Shown here: positions 47,457 to 58,011 of the stretch, piece after piece
How positions within the stretch are numbered: the stretch's first letter is position 1
How the letters are laid out: every line of letters begins with the position of its first letter
Source: Prunus persica
Taxonomy: Eukaryota > Streptophyta > Magnoliopsida > Rosales > Rosaceae
Assembly: GCF_000346465.2 (NCBI RefSeq)
Contig: NC_034009.1
Coordinates: 15,602,950 to 15,666,949, forward strand
Direction of reading: 5' to 3'
DNA: 64,000 nt
Made by a program: the position numbers and the translations under genes
The notes under the pieces: model-generated
Databases searched by the model: none
Told to the model about the DNA's origin: nothing
Seen by the model: only the letters and a program-made list of their open reading frames with translations

Positions 47457-50400
47457 TTGTGGGAACATGGATTTGTTGAGGCCCAAAAAAATCTAAGGTT
47501 GGGCCCAAATATATTCTTAGCCCATTACAATACTTAACGGGAGAAGAAGCCCGATTGGGGTACGCAAGTGTTTCGTCGTACGTGGTTGCACAAGTTATGG
47601 TCCATGTGCCACGCCAAGCAAATATGCAACTCGCCACGCAGAAAGGTGGAAACAAACTCATAAAATGTACTGGCTTTATGAACCCGTGCTTATTATCCCG
47701 TCAAGGGCCATTCGGCCCTGTTATAGCCCTTTACAATACGGCAAAGCTCTAGCACAAGCACACCAAATAACACGCAACACCAAGTGGAAAATCTTTATTT
47801 TAGGCACCAAGCCACACCGCAAGTTTAAGTGGGCCCAAACCATGCAAATGCATAGGGCTTGCTAAGCAAGTTGTGGTATGGATGGTTACGAGCATTCACG
47901 AGACCCATTAATGGGCCAAGAAGTAGAAGTTTTGGGCTGTTTGGGAGCACCAAACTCGAGCCCATTTCTTGAGCCCAAACATATGGGTAAGCATGAGAGA
48001 GAAAACCCAATACCATAGAAAAATATCCAATGGCCTATAACACTTGGAAATATCCCACTTTTGAGGCCCAAAAAATCCAGGGTTTGGCCCAAATAAATTC
48101 CCGGCCCAGTGCGACACTTTATTAAGAAAAGACCCGGTTCAGAGCACATGAAATTCTTCATGCACGCTTTCGCGAGCCACAACCACACACCATGCCAAAT
48201 AAATATGCAATCCATCATGCTAAGAATTGAAATGAGCCTATAAAAGGCACTGGCTCTACAAGCCCATGCTAATTATCCCATCAAGCATCATATCCCTTTT
48301 TAAAGACGATAAAATTCAAGTATGCCAATCGACATGCAATGCCAAGCGAAAAATTATTATTTTTACACATAGCCACGCTACAAGCTTAAGTGAGCTCAAG
48401 CCACGCAAATGCCCGGGGCTTGCTATGTGGGTTGTGGTATGGATGGTAACGAGATTTCATGAGGCCCATTGATGAGCCGAGAAATGAGAGTTTTGGGCTG
48501 ATTGGGAGCCCCAAAACTCAAGCCCATTTCTTGGGCCCAAATATGCGAGTAAGCATAAAGGAGAGAAAAAAGTCTGATACTCTAGGAAAAAATAGCCCAA
48601 TACTTTAGGAAAAATAGCCCAATACTTAGGAAGGCCCAAATGACCAACAAAATATATGAAAGTCTCCAGTATATGGCTGGAGACAAAACCACGACAAAAG
48701 CCAAGGGTTACTCATGTATGCAGGCTGCTGGGAGTTTTTAGCACATGGCTAAGAAACAAACCCAAGACAAACTATTTGAAGAACCAAAGGATATTAGCGT
48801 GCTCAGCACCCTTTAGACCAACGTTGTTACCCATCTCTTTCTCCTACTAGCTCTTGCCATGAATATGGGAGGAAAGAAAGAGAGATGGTAACCAAAGATA
48901 GGAGATTGCCACTGGAACAGCTGCGATAAGGCTCTAGAGCTTCCAAAAATCTTGTCTTTGAGAACTTGGACTAAGGAAGATTTCACAAAATAAGGATGAA
49001 TCAAAGGAAGAGAAGAGAAAGGAAGGAGAAGACTTAGCAAAATTGGAGAGAACCAACTAGGGTTTCTTGGGAAGGAGGAGCTTCCAACGGCTATAAAAGG
49101 AGGTACCTCCTACCCATTAAACACAACCACACCCACCACTTCACAATTAGCTACAACACACATCTAGAGAGCAAGCTTTATCTATCATCCCTTAAACCTC
49201 TGGAATTTCGAGCCCCATTCCTCCTTCTCCTCCTATTTTCTCTTTTGGTAAATCGTTCCAGAGCTTGATAGAGCTTTCGTCAAGCTGCCGAAAAATACTC
49301 AACACACCCATTATTATTCCTCCATCACTCTCTCTTCAACGAACCCTCTTAGAATCCTTTCCCTTTTGCCTTAAAACTCCTATGTCTTATAGGAACTCAC
49401 AACCCTCTCTCTCTTTAATGCTAAACTTGTGACTGCTTTGCTTCCATGCAACAAGCTTCTCATGCCAAGCTAAGGATCTATCTGTAAGCCATTGTTGGTT
49501 TCATTGGTGAAGGAAACCAAGGTGTTCCCTAAGGCTTAGCTAGTCTTTCGAAACACTCTTGGGGTCTAATCCTTGAACTCAGACTCAAGGGGTAGTTGTA
49601 TACATTTGGCTCTTTATAGTAGCCCAGACCCATCAGTCGCTGCTGGAACGAAAAAGCCCCTACACCTACATCAGTCAACATATCTAGCACATTGTCAAAA
49701 CCAAAGCAAATCCACGCAAATAGGCTGCTTCCAGTAGCTTGACGAAAACAAAGCAAACTTACAGGCCACTGGTAATAAAACACCAACGACCCAACACCTT
49801 AGAAAATAGCCCAACCCAATACCTTATAAAATATCCAACATCGTGGAAAATATCCAGCGCCCTTGAAAATACCTCAGCCAAATCAAAACCAAGTCAAAGA
49901 CAAGCCATCGTAAAAACCAAGCAAACCAATGTGCTAATGAAAGTAAATCCCCTTTTAGACCAGCACCCTTACCCATTCTTTCCTTTGCAAGCTCTGGTGG
50001 GAAAACAAGAAGAAAAAGCAAGAGGCGCCTCACCCGGATGGAAGAGTCCAGCAACAGGAAAGTCTTGGAACCCCAAAAAATCCCCTACTATGTGCTTGGG
50101 TTGGGGAGATTTCACCAAAAATGATTGAATCAAAGGAAGTGAAGAGAAATAGAGGGGAAGACTTGGCAAAATTTGGGGAAAGTCAACTATGGTTCTTGAA
50201 CCAGAATGGGCTTCCATAACTTATAAAAAGGAGCATCTCTTACCCATCATCTCACCACATCCAGAGCGAGCAAGCATTCTCAGTCTCTGCTGGAACCATC
50301 AATTTCAAGCTCTGTTAAGCTCTGTTCTCCCATCTCCTTCCTCTTTCTCCTCTGGCAAACCCTCGAAGAGCACGACGAAGCTTTCGTCAAGCAACTGGAA

Positions 50401-51206
50401 ATTTGCTCAACGCACCTATTCTTCCCTCCTCATCTTTTCTACTCTTCCCAAAATTCCCTCTCCCCTTGCTTTGAACCTCTATTTCTCATTGGAAATCCAA
50501 GCTTTCTCTTTCTAATGCTAAACTTATGAATGCTCAGCTCTCATGCCACAAGCTTCTTAAGCCAAACTAAAATATTAATCTGTAAGCAGTTGTTTGTTTT
50601 ATTGGTGAAAGAAACCAAAGTGCTTCCTAAGGCTCCACAAACCTTTCGAAGCACTCTTGGAGCCTGATTCTTGAACTCAGACACAAGGGCAACTCCACCC
50701 ATTTGCTCTTTACAACAGCCTAGGCCTATCTGTAGCTGCTGGAACAAAAAAGCCCTTGCATGATTTTTGACAACCATTCAGGGGACGCCACGTGGATATG
50801 GGAATATTCATTAGGTCAAATAATTGTGCCAATTAAATCCCCATTTAATTGGCCAATTATCTATATTTAAGATAGGGATATCTCCATAAATCAAGGATTC
50901 GATTTCCATTAAGTCTCCTGGATTTATCCAATCTCCTTATTTATGGAAAAGAATAATTTCCTTAAAAAAAGGAATTATTTGCCCATAAATTAGACACAAA
51001 ATGACACAAAATCAAGAGGATATATAAAATAACATCATATCACGTGGAGGTAATTTCTTCCAAACCTTAAAGGCCAACACCACAGCAGCGTTCTCCGATT
51101 AACCTCATTTGTTTTGCAGGGTTCTTGGAGGAATTCATTCAAGAGACACAAGGATCTTCTCCAAATATTCCTGGGGAGGAAATTTGCATAAACAATCACG
51201 ACATTA
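47457..51206 (+). mobile_element. LTR-like region with nested tandem duplications, related to Gypsy element 1 LTR
   Basis: Two duplications are visible. The first pairs about 47473-48068 with 48069-48650; both start '-ttgaggcccaaaaaa', and 'ggcttgctaa/tg-' and 'ttgtggtatggatggt' recur. The second pairs about 48590-49760 with 49790-50810; both have 'ttacccat-tctttc', a TATA-like box (GGCTATAAAAGGAGG at about 49090 and CTTATAAAAAGGAGC at about 50220), and then 'agctttcgtcaag'. The final part, about 50675-51206, matches 18215-18907. The layout suggests an LTR with duplicated promoter blocks, or stacked partial LTRs. TG...CA ends and a target duplication could not be fixed. Confidence 0.55.
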
Positions 51207-51892
51207 TTGAGTATCTCACACAAGTTTAGGAAATTGACACATTTTGGGTGCTTTGAAAAATGTGATCAACTCTAGTAGTGTAAGAACTGTGAGCCCTGAA
51301 GGATGCAAGATAATAAGGGGCAATACTAGTGAGTAATTATCCCACATCCCTTGGAGAGGGAAAAGTGAAGTGTCATATATGTGTAGGCACTTGACCTCCT
51401 AGTAAGAGGCTTTTCGGGTAAGATAGGATATGCTTGAGCCTGAGAACAAAACAGTTCTCACAACCACTTAGGGAAGGAAAGGTGAAGCGCCATATATGTG
51501 TGGGCACTGAACTTCCTAGCAAGAGGTCTTTTGGTCTAGTGAGCCCTGAATGATGCAAGAAGGGGCAAGATCAATGAGCAATCCCACACGACACAAAATT
51601 AGTCATTTGAGTTTAGGGTTCTTCAAAAATTGGGATTAGTGGTTGAATTTCGAGCCCTAATATGAATTGGGGAGAGTTTCAAATGAGCTGGTTTTGGATC
51701 GATGAAATTGACCCTTGCATCGTCAAAGAAATTGATATGAAAACTACATTTTCCTTGAATTGCTATAAATTCGAAACTACAATGACAAAATTGACGAAAT
51801 TGAAACTATAAGATCAAAAGTGTTTGAAGTGCCAAACTACAAGGGCCAAAAGTAAGAAGAGCATCATATCATCCACAAAAATCAAAGGCTTA
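51207..51892. other. Unassigned repeat-rich DNA
   Basis: Contains a diverged direct repeat: about 51355-51415 and 51465-51535 share 'gtgaag-g-catatatgtgt-ggcact' and 'agcaagaggtctttt'-like words, and 'gtgagccctgaa-gatgcaag' occurs near 51290 and 51539. No coding frame was recognised. Confidence 0.4.
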
Positions 51893-52176
51893 GAACATCT
51901 CCAACAACCTCTTCAACAGCTTTGGAATGCTAAAATAGGTGAGCCACATCATTAAAACCCTCTCCAACAGCCTTGTCAAATAAAACCTACCTTGAAAATG
52001 TTAAAAACTTGCATTTTTTTTTTCATTTCAAACAATAAATACGTAGAGCATTAATTGAATTGAAGAGTTTGTTGGGGCACAAAATATTAAAGTACTAAAC
52101 AAAGCTTTTCAAATTGCCACACGGTCAAGAAACTTCAATTTAAAGAGTTTGATTTGCTATTACTGTTGGAGATGCT
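51893..52176. mobile_element. 284-bp PIF/Harbinger-like MITE
   Basis: The left end GAACATCTCCAACA is mirrored by the right end TGTTGGAGATGCT, and both are flanked by TTA (51890-51892 and 52177-52179). A 3-bp TTA/TAA duplication together with inverted ends is typical of PIF/Harbinger MITEs. The body is non-coding and contains a further 'ctccaacagcctt' copy near the left end. The 'GCATCTCCAACAG' terminus is a frequent one in plant genomes. Confidence 0.6.
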
Positions 52177-52486
52177 TTAACTTTAAATTGCATGTAGTAC
52201 CGCCCAAGATACAAGGTTGACTTTAGTTATGAGTTAAAACCTAACAAAAGTAGCACCCAAAAAAAAACAAACAAAAAAAAGCTTACGAAAAATATATTGT
52301 GAAATTTTTTCTCACACACTTGTTGTGGGTTCTTATTATACGGGTAAAACACCCCCCATCTTAGTAGCAACAACTGTGTTGTGTTCTTGGGACTTCGGAT
52401 ATCCAATGCTATTTCTTGTGCCAATTTTGACAAAGAAATTATACATTGGAGTTTTTTTTTTTTGGGCAGAAATTGGGCTAAAAATT

Positions 52487-53678
52487 AATGGAAAATAGCT
52501 CAAAATGCCACCCATTTTATAATTTTTTCTGAAAATACCACCCCTCCCCTAAAATTTTAAAACTACCACCTATAAATACATCTTTGTTGTCCACTGATTG
52601 CACCCATATCACATTTTCAAAAAATTTGTTCTCTCTACCGACCACAGCTTCTTTTGCTTTGCAGGGTCGTAATCGATAATATTGTCTACTCCACTGAGAT
52701 CTTCATCACCGCCTACCACACATCCACCGAAAAGGCCTTGGCTTTCACATCGTCTTCCACTTCTTCTCACTTGGACTCACTGACCCAGCACGCCAACTCG
52801 CTCAACAGCTCGCCGGCGTTGCAGAGATCACTCACTTATGTAGCTGCCAGCATGATGAAGAAGGCATTGGGTCTCAAATTGCCGGGTTTGGGCTCTAAGA
52901 AGAGTCTTGGGTCCGGTGGGTCCACGGGGTCCTGGTCGGGACCTGGAAAGCCCAAGCAGGTTATGACGATGGGTGAGCTGATGAGGATCCAAATGGGGAT
53001 TTCTAGCGCTATGGACTCTAGAGTCATGAGAGCTCTGCTTAGGATTTATGTTGCTCAGGTGAGCTCAATTTCTGTTCTTTCTTATTTGTGATCTTGGTTG
53101 ATTTGGTTTGATGGGTTTGATTTTGTTTGGTGGGTAATGCTTAATTTTTATCATTGTGATAATTGTGATGATGGGATGGATTAATTTTGCTACTGGTTTG
53201 GCCAATTTTGGATTTTCTTTTTCTTACTTTAAAACAAAAATTGTTTCTTCACTAAGTGTAGTTCAATCTGATAAAACTGACAATGCAAAATGTTTCACGA
53301 ATATTTAATTTCATAATGGGTAATTTCAAACATTTGTGAATGGTCGCCTGCATTGGAATTGTAATTATTCAAGCCTTGTGTTTGATGTACTCATTATAGG
53401 TAGGAAGGCGAATTGAGTCAGTGGTAGTCCCACTGGAGTAGCTCAAGTCCTCGGATTTTATTGATCAACAAGAACTTTACTGTCTTTGATGGCATTTTGT
53501 GTTATTTGTTTGATAGAAAGATGATGCTGCTGTTACCGTCACTGAGGAGGTGAAGAAGAACAACCATGTAGTAAGAAAGTTGGAGAAGCGTCAACAGATT
53601 TGCACCCTTGACCAACATATTGAAGAGCAATTTGGTGGTGGTGGTCTATTGGCTTGTATCTCATCACGACCTGGACAT
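52487..53678 (+). repeat. Inverted duplication, arm A
   Basis: Matches 58012-59279 in reverse complement. The match begins at 'tggaaaatagctcaaaatgccac', covers the unc-13-like exon, its following intron with 'atcacaatt'-type words, the short second exon and the exon with [15 protein letters not shown], and ends after 'tattggcttgtat'. By eye the arms agree at most positions but carry many small differences. The 4.3-kb spacer between the arms is not repeated. Confidence 0.85.
52665..53477 (+). pseudogene. unc-13/PATROL1-like (DUF810) gene fragment, copy A
   Basis: The exon 52665-53058 (after TTTGCAG, before GTGAGC) encodes a Ser-rich stretch, then ALQRSLTYVAAS, KKALGLKLPG and GELMRIQMGISSAMDSRV followed by RALLRI. 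This is the conserved segment before the MUN/DUF810 domain of plant unc-13 homologues such as PATROL1, which promote membrane traffic of proton pumps. A second exon at about 53399-53477 has GRRIESVVVPLE and then a stop, where intact genes read on with leucines and glutamines; DFIDQQE follows. The remaining ~800 residues are absent, so this is a captured fragment with introns retained, implying DNA-level copying. Confidence 0.8.
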
Positions 53679-53690
53679 TGGCTATGCTGA
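53518..53690 (+). pseudogene. Unidentified exon in the chimeric cassette, copy A
   Basis: A frame reading [15 protein letters not shown], then [20 protein letters not shown] and QFGG before a loose end. The same exon is present in arm B (about 58020-58155), where it reads with [20 protein letters not shown] and GRRLLACI. I do not recognise the parent gene. It sits between unc-13-like and HSP60 exons, so the cassette is a patchwork of at least three genes. Confidence 0.5.
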
Positions 53691-53954
53691 TGGGTATATG
53701 ACTTTATTTGCCTATGTTTGTTTCTAGTCAGCAAATTTGTCATAGGCATATTAGTGTAGTTACCGTATTGCAAGGGCTGAAATCTAGATGATAACAACTT
53801 CTTTTTATTGTTGTTTCAAAGTGAGGTATGTATGGGTCTTATAAATTTTTTACAGAAATATATTGGAGGGCAAATAATTTTATTTTAGTTTTTTATTCCC
53901 AAATGATACCCAAATCTGGATGATAACAGCTTCACACTATGTTAATTTCTGCAG

Positions 53955-54277
53955 GATGGGAAAACATTGGACAATGAGTTGGAGGTTGTTGAGGGAATGA
54001 AGCTAGACAGGGGCTACATATCCCCTTACTTCATCACCAACCAGAACAATCAGAAATGTGTAAGTTTTAGTTTGATTCAGCAATAACTATGTCTTGAAAT
54101 TGTTAGAGGGCTGCTTGTTAAAGTTACCAGCACCTCAAGTCCCTTTTTGCTTGATACTGATTATCTTCAAACATGTGTATGTGCTGATAGGAATTGGAAA
54201 ATCCTCTAATCATAATCCATGAGAAGAAAATCTCAAGTATTAATGCTGTGGTTAAAGTATTGGAGTTGGTTTTGCAG
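53955..54277 (+). pseudogene. Mitochondrial HSP60 (CPN60) gene fragment
   Basis: Two consecutive exons with intact splice sites, 53955-54059 and 54191-54277, encode [35 protein letters not shown] and, after the intron, ELENPLIIIHEKKISSINAV. This is the highly conserved apical-domain entrance of type I chaperonin (usual '[15 protein letters not shown]'; the K before L is as in plant mitochondrial copies). The rest of the roughly 570-residue protein is missing on both sides, and no start codon or ATPase domain is present. Arm B of the inverted duplication lacks this part. Confidence 0.85.
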
Positions 54278-54829
54278 GTTAGCATTTCTCTGGTTAAGTT
54301 CACTAGTTTCTTCTTTTTTACTATGAATTGGTTGACAAAATTTTGCTCCTTTTCATAAGCAAAGGTCTTTTCATTTTGTTATATATTTCAGAACCAAAGT
54401 TATAAAAGAAAATGGTTTTCCTCTTTGTTAATTGAGAATCATCTGCAGTTATGATTTCAGATCTATAGATAACATGTTGTTGCTGATATTGCTACACGGG
54501 AGGAGAATAGGACAGCTTGAAAAATGTGCAAGAAGGGAGAGCTAACTCATACACCGAAGAACAAATTGATGAAGTTAAGATCAAATTAGTAGAATTTGTG
54601 AGTTCTCCATTATGTATAATTATAGGTAGGAAGTATGTATATAATAGAGCAAAGATTGGTTGACTATGTAATAACAATTGAATTTTCAAGTTTTATGATA
54701 GAAATAATTTTTGAGCATATATATTCGTTAATAAAGCATTATAATTGGTTTTCTAGTTAAAATCATTGTATAGAATCATAGGATACAAAAATCTAAATGT
54801 AACAGCTTGGGAACGTATAAGACGAAAAA
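54278..54829. other. No feature recognised
   Basis: AT-rich DNA after the HSP60 exons, possibly continued intron of the captured fragment. A 65-codon minus-strand frame at 54492-54689 shows no domain. Confidence 0.4.
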
Positions 54830-55281
54830 TTTAAAGATAATAAAATGATGGTTTTATTGGAAAAATCGTCGTTTGTAAATATAATCAACGACCATTTTTA
54901 ACACAATACCGTCGTCTTTATATACAATCAACGACGCTTTTTAACAAAACACCGTCATCTTTATATACAATCAATGACGGTTTTAACAAAATACCGTCAT
55001 CTTTTAAACAAAAACTATCGTCTTTACCCATAAATAACGACGGTTTTTATAAATTGTCGACTTTACCCATAAACAACGACGGTTTTTAACAAAATATTGT
55101 CGTCTTTACATCATAACAACGACGGTTTTACTAAAAACCGTCATCTTTATAGATAAACAATGACGGTGAAAAGCCGTCGTAGTTTGATATTCCAAAAGAT
55201 GACGGTGGATTTAACAACGGTTTTCAAAGTATCACACTGACAGTGAATCATCGTCGTCTATTTCATTTTTTGTAGTACTGT
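54830..55281. mobile_element. Truncated CACTA end with ACGACGG arrays
   Basis: About a dozen alternating units of ACGACGGTTTTT and ACCGTCGTCTTTAT in both orientations, closing with ...TTTTTGTAGTACTGTG at 55281. The right end resembles the CACTACTACAAAAA terminus of the 11.1-kb element with two changes. A matching left end was not found; the array begins at about 54830 after 'acgtataagacgaaaa'. It is therefore a fragment or deletion derivative of the same CACTA family. Confidence 0.7.
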
Positions 55282-55872
55282 GTACGCCCTCCAAACGAGC
55301 ATGTCAGTTACTCAGGAGATCAACTGTGGCATGTGTCGTTCCCATCTCCACCTCTGACTCCCAATCATGATCCCACTTCATCTAGAAGTGAGGCTAAGAG
55401 CAATGATCCACTTGACAAAATCTCTGCCATCAAGCACAACCTCCAATATTTATCTAAGGCAACAGATTGGTGGGAAAGCAAATGTGATATTCATGGCCAA
55501 GTTATGGGAAACTTGGCCAACAAGTTGAACAAAGCATATGCTGGAGAAGTGAAGCAAACTCTAAAAGCAAAAAGTTGGAGCAAAGAGTTAGAGTCCCTCA
55601 AGTTAAAATTGGAAGAGACAAAGAAATATGCTATTGAAAAATTCACAAAATCTAAAGAATATAACCATGACATGGTTGAATGTTTCAACAATGGCTTCGA
55701 AATGTTCCGAGATTATGCTTCGGTCATCTCACTAGACTACAATTGGAGTGAAATTGATGTAGCTGGTGTTTGGGAGGTGCTGAATATGGGTGGAGGGGGA
55801 ATGGCTCATCATAGCCTCGTGCTTGCAGGGAGGAGGAATGCCAAAGACATGGATATTTTGATGGACCTCTAG
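55282..55872 (+). CDS. Unrecognised coiled-coil ORF
   Basis: A plus-strand frame open from the CACTA junction (reading RPPNEHVSYSGDQLWHV) through 55872, with no clear ATG until well inside. It encodes roughly 195 residues. The N-terminal part is Pro/Ser-rich. The middle (LNKAYAGEVKQTLKAKSW to KSKEYNHDM) is a charged heptad-like helix. The end has FNNGFEMFRDYASV and YNWSEIDVAGVW, the style of gag-like or transposon-linked plant ORFs. I cannot name a family. Because the frame runs into the CACTA end with no start codon, the 5' part is probably missing, so it may be a gene fragment. Downstream lies the ATTG array. Confidence 0.4.
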   Translation, partial: VRPPNEHVSYSGDQLWHVSFPSPPLTPNHDPTSSRSEAKSNDPLDKISAIKHNLQYLSKATDWWESKCDIHGQVMGNLANKLNKAYAGEVKQTLKAKSWSKELESLKLKLEETKKYAIEKFTKSKEYNHDMVECFNNGFEMFRDYASVISLDYNWSEIDVAGVWEVLNMGGGGMAHHSLVLAGRRNAKDMDILMDL

Positions 55873-55995
55873 TAAGGGTGAGTGCTGGTTCGGTTCATGC
55901 GGTGCTGGGTGATGCGATCTCAAAGTGTTGCCTTCCTTTTCCCTTCGCGGGATAGTATTGTTAGGGTTCAGTGGTGATTTATTTTGCATGTCTAA

Positions 55996-56240
55996 ATTGT
56001 AGTCTGTAATAGATGTGTGTGTATTGTATGTAGATTGACTTAATATTGCTGTCCTATTGCACGTGTATTGTACTAATATTGCCTGTGTATTGTATACATA
56101 TTGTATGCATATTGCCACCCTATTGCATGTATATTGTGATGCTATTGTTGTCGTATTGCCGTTATATTGCCCTAATATTGCCTCTCTAGTGTATGTATAT
56201 TGGCCTAATGTTGCTATTATATTGTATGTATATTGACTAT
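55996..56240. repeat. ATTG/TATTGTATG minisatellite
   Basis: The word ATTG or TATTG recurs every 10-11 bases for about 245 bases ('tattgcatgtatattg', 'tattgtatacatattg' and variants). Reading the minus strand gives a repetitive frame of about 170 codons made of QYTYN/QYTCN-like units, which is a by-product of the array. Confidence 0.85.
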
Positions 56241-56259
56241 GGCTCATCAATGGGTTTAC

Positions 56260-58011
56260 AGTTTAGGCCCTACTTCATTCAAAAAGAAGACGACGACAAG
56301 AAAGAAACAACGTGCTTTTCAAAAACAAGCAGTCAGGTACATCATAATTGAACCGTAAGACATTGTAAGAAATTATTTTAAAAAATAATAACAACTAAAA
56401 AATAATTTACAAAAAAAAGGAAGGTATGAATAAATATGCAAATGCTTCGTGATGGGTTGAAGAAAAGGATGATTACATTTGGTAGTTTGATTATGTTTAG
56501 TGATATAATATGTTGTTCGTCTTAATCTTCATATATGTAATTGTTGTATTAATACTTGACACAAATTCATCTCGTAATCATCCAATTATTAAGGCTAAGT
56601 AAATGAAATGAAACAAAAGAAGAAGCCCAAAATAAACAGAAACAACAATTTCTAGCACCCTTTTATCGCGTTTGTATTGCCACTGTATTACCAATGTATC
56701 AGCAGTTTATTGCGTTTTAGGTAGAAACGAATTATGCAATTCCTCTGTTTTTCATTTTTGACATATGTCCATTGTTTGACCTCCATTTTCCTGTAACTGT
56801 AAGGAAAACAAAGAACACATGAATTTAATTTTGAATGGATAGATAGCTTTCCATTAAACCTTTCAACAAAAAAAAGTAAACAACAGAGCTTCTCCAAGCA
56901 AGCGAAGGCAGGATTGAGTTGATGACCATTAGTTCAAACATTATGTGATCTAATAAGGATAACTAATTTTTGGAACAACTAATGAATCTTCAAAAAGATA
57001 AAGAACAACTAGTAAACTAATGTATGCAGTTTAACGTTGCATGGGTGACAGTGCTCAACATGATATTTGGTAACCATCTCTATACTTAGTGTATAATGCA
57101 GGCTTCTATGCATTCCAAACCTTCATTCTTCTGTGATAAAACTATTAAATTACCATGATTTCTAACACATGGAAGTAAACAAACGAATCTGCACATTTAT
57201 TTGTACATGCACACTGTGCATTGCACATCTGCGCATCTATTAATCACCACACCAATGTTTCAAAGATTGAGTCAGAGGGCAAAATGATCAATTACATCTT
57301 TCAAATTAGTCATTTGCTCATACGAACTTGGCCCTAAAACTGTACTAATGGTAAATATACTGACAGAATAGCTATTAATGAAAAATTCTAAACAAACGAG
57401 GGACTTATTTTTCTAATATTGTGGTGGAAGCGTGTTAAGCGATTTTCCACGTTTGTTCATGGGGGTAAAGTATATCTTACCCCTTTCTAAACATTATGAG
57501 GTTCCAAATTCCAATAACAATTAAATGCTAAGCATAAAAGTAGAATTGCTGCATAAATTATTTAAAAGGAACAAAGTCAAAACTAATTTGAGAAATCTTA
57601 AGAAAGTTGTATGCTTCACTAAGTCCACTAACAGATTCCTAGTGCAGGAAATGAAATATACCTATATCACATAAATTGCAAAGAAAACCACAGAGACTAA
57701 ATGTCAACAATGGATACAAAAATAAGCAGAATTCAGTGCAAGAACAAGTCGTTTCAAACAAGTAAATTGTTATACGTCCATAAAGAGCAACTATGTTGAT
57801 ATATGGAGGTGTACGAAATAGTTCAACTTCAAAATGGAAACAGTTTATGTGCCATGTAAGGCAATGAACATATAACAAGGTGAGTCTTTAACAAATTATA
57901 AGTGGACAATTATTTTCAAACAATCTGACAGTTGCCCAAGAGAATTGAGGGAGTTAAGGCATAAGATGCAAACATGATAAACACCGTTAAGCACTTGGAC
58001 GAACCCATGCT
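56260..58011. other. Spacer of the inverted duplication, no gene recognised
   Basis: AT-rich sequence. The frames present are short and without domains. No terminal repeats or known element ends were recognised. Confidence 0.4.

Noticed and set aside
47353..48218. Overlapping frames on both strands
   Set aside because: They lie in tandemly duplicated LTR-like DNA; the same positions in the sister unit are not open.
55732..56250. 172-codon minus-strand frame with QYTYN-type repeats
   Set aside because: It is produced by the ATTG minisatellite, whose 10-11-base periodicity lacks stops in that frame; it overlaps the end of the plus-strand ORF.
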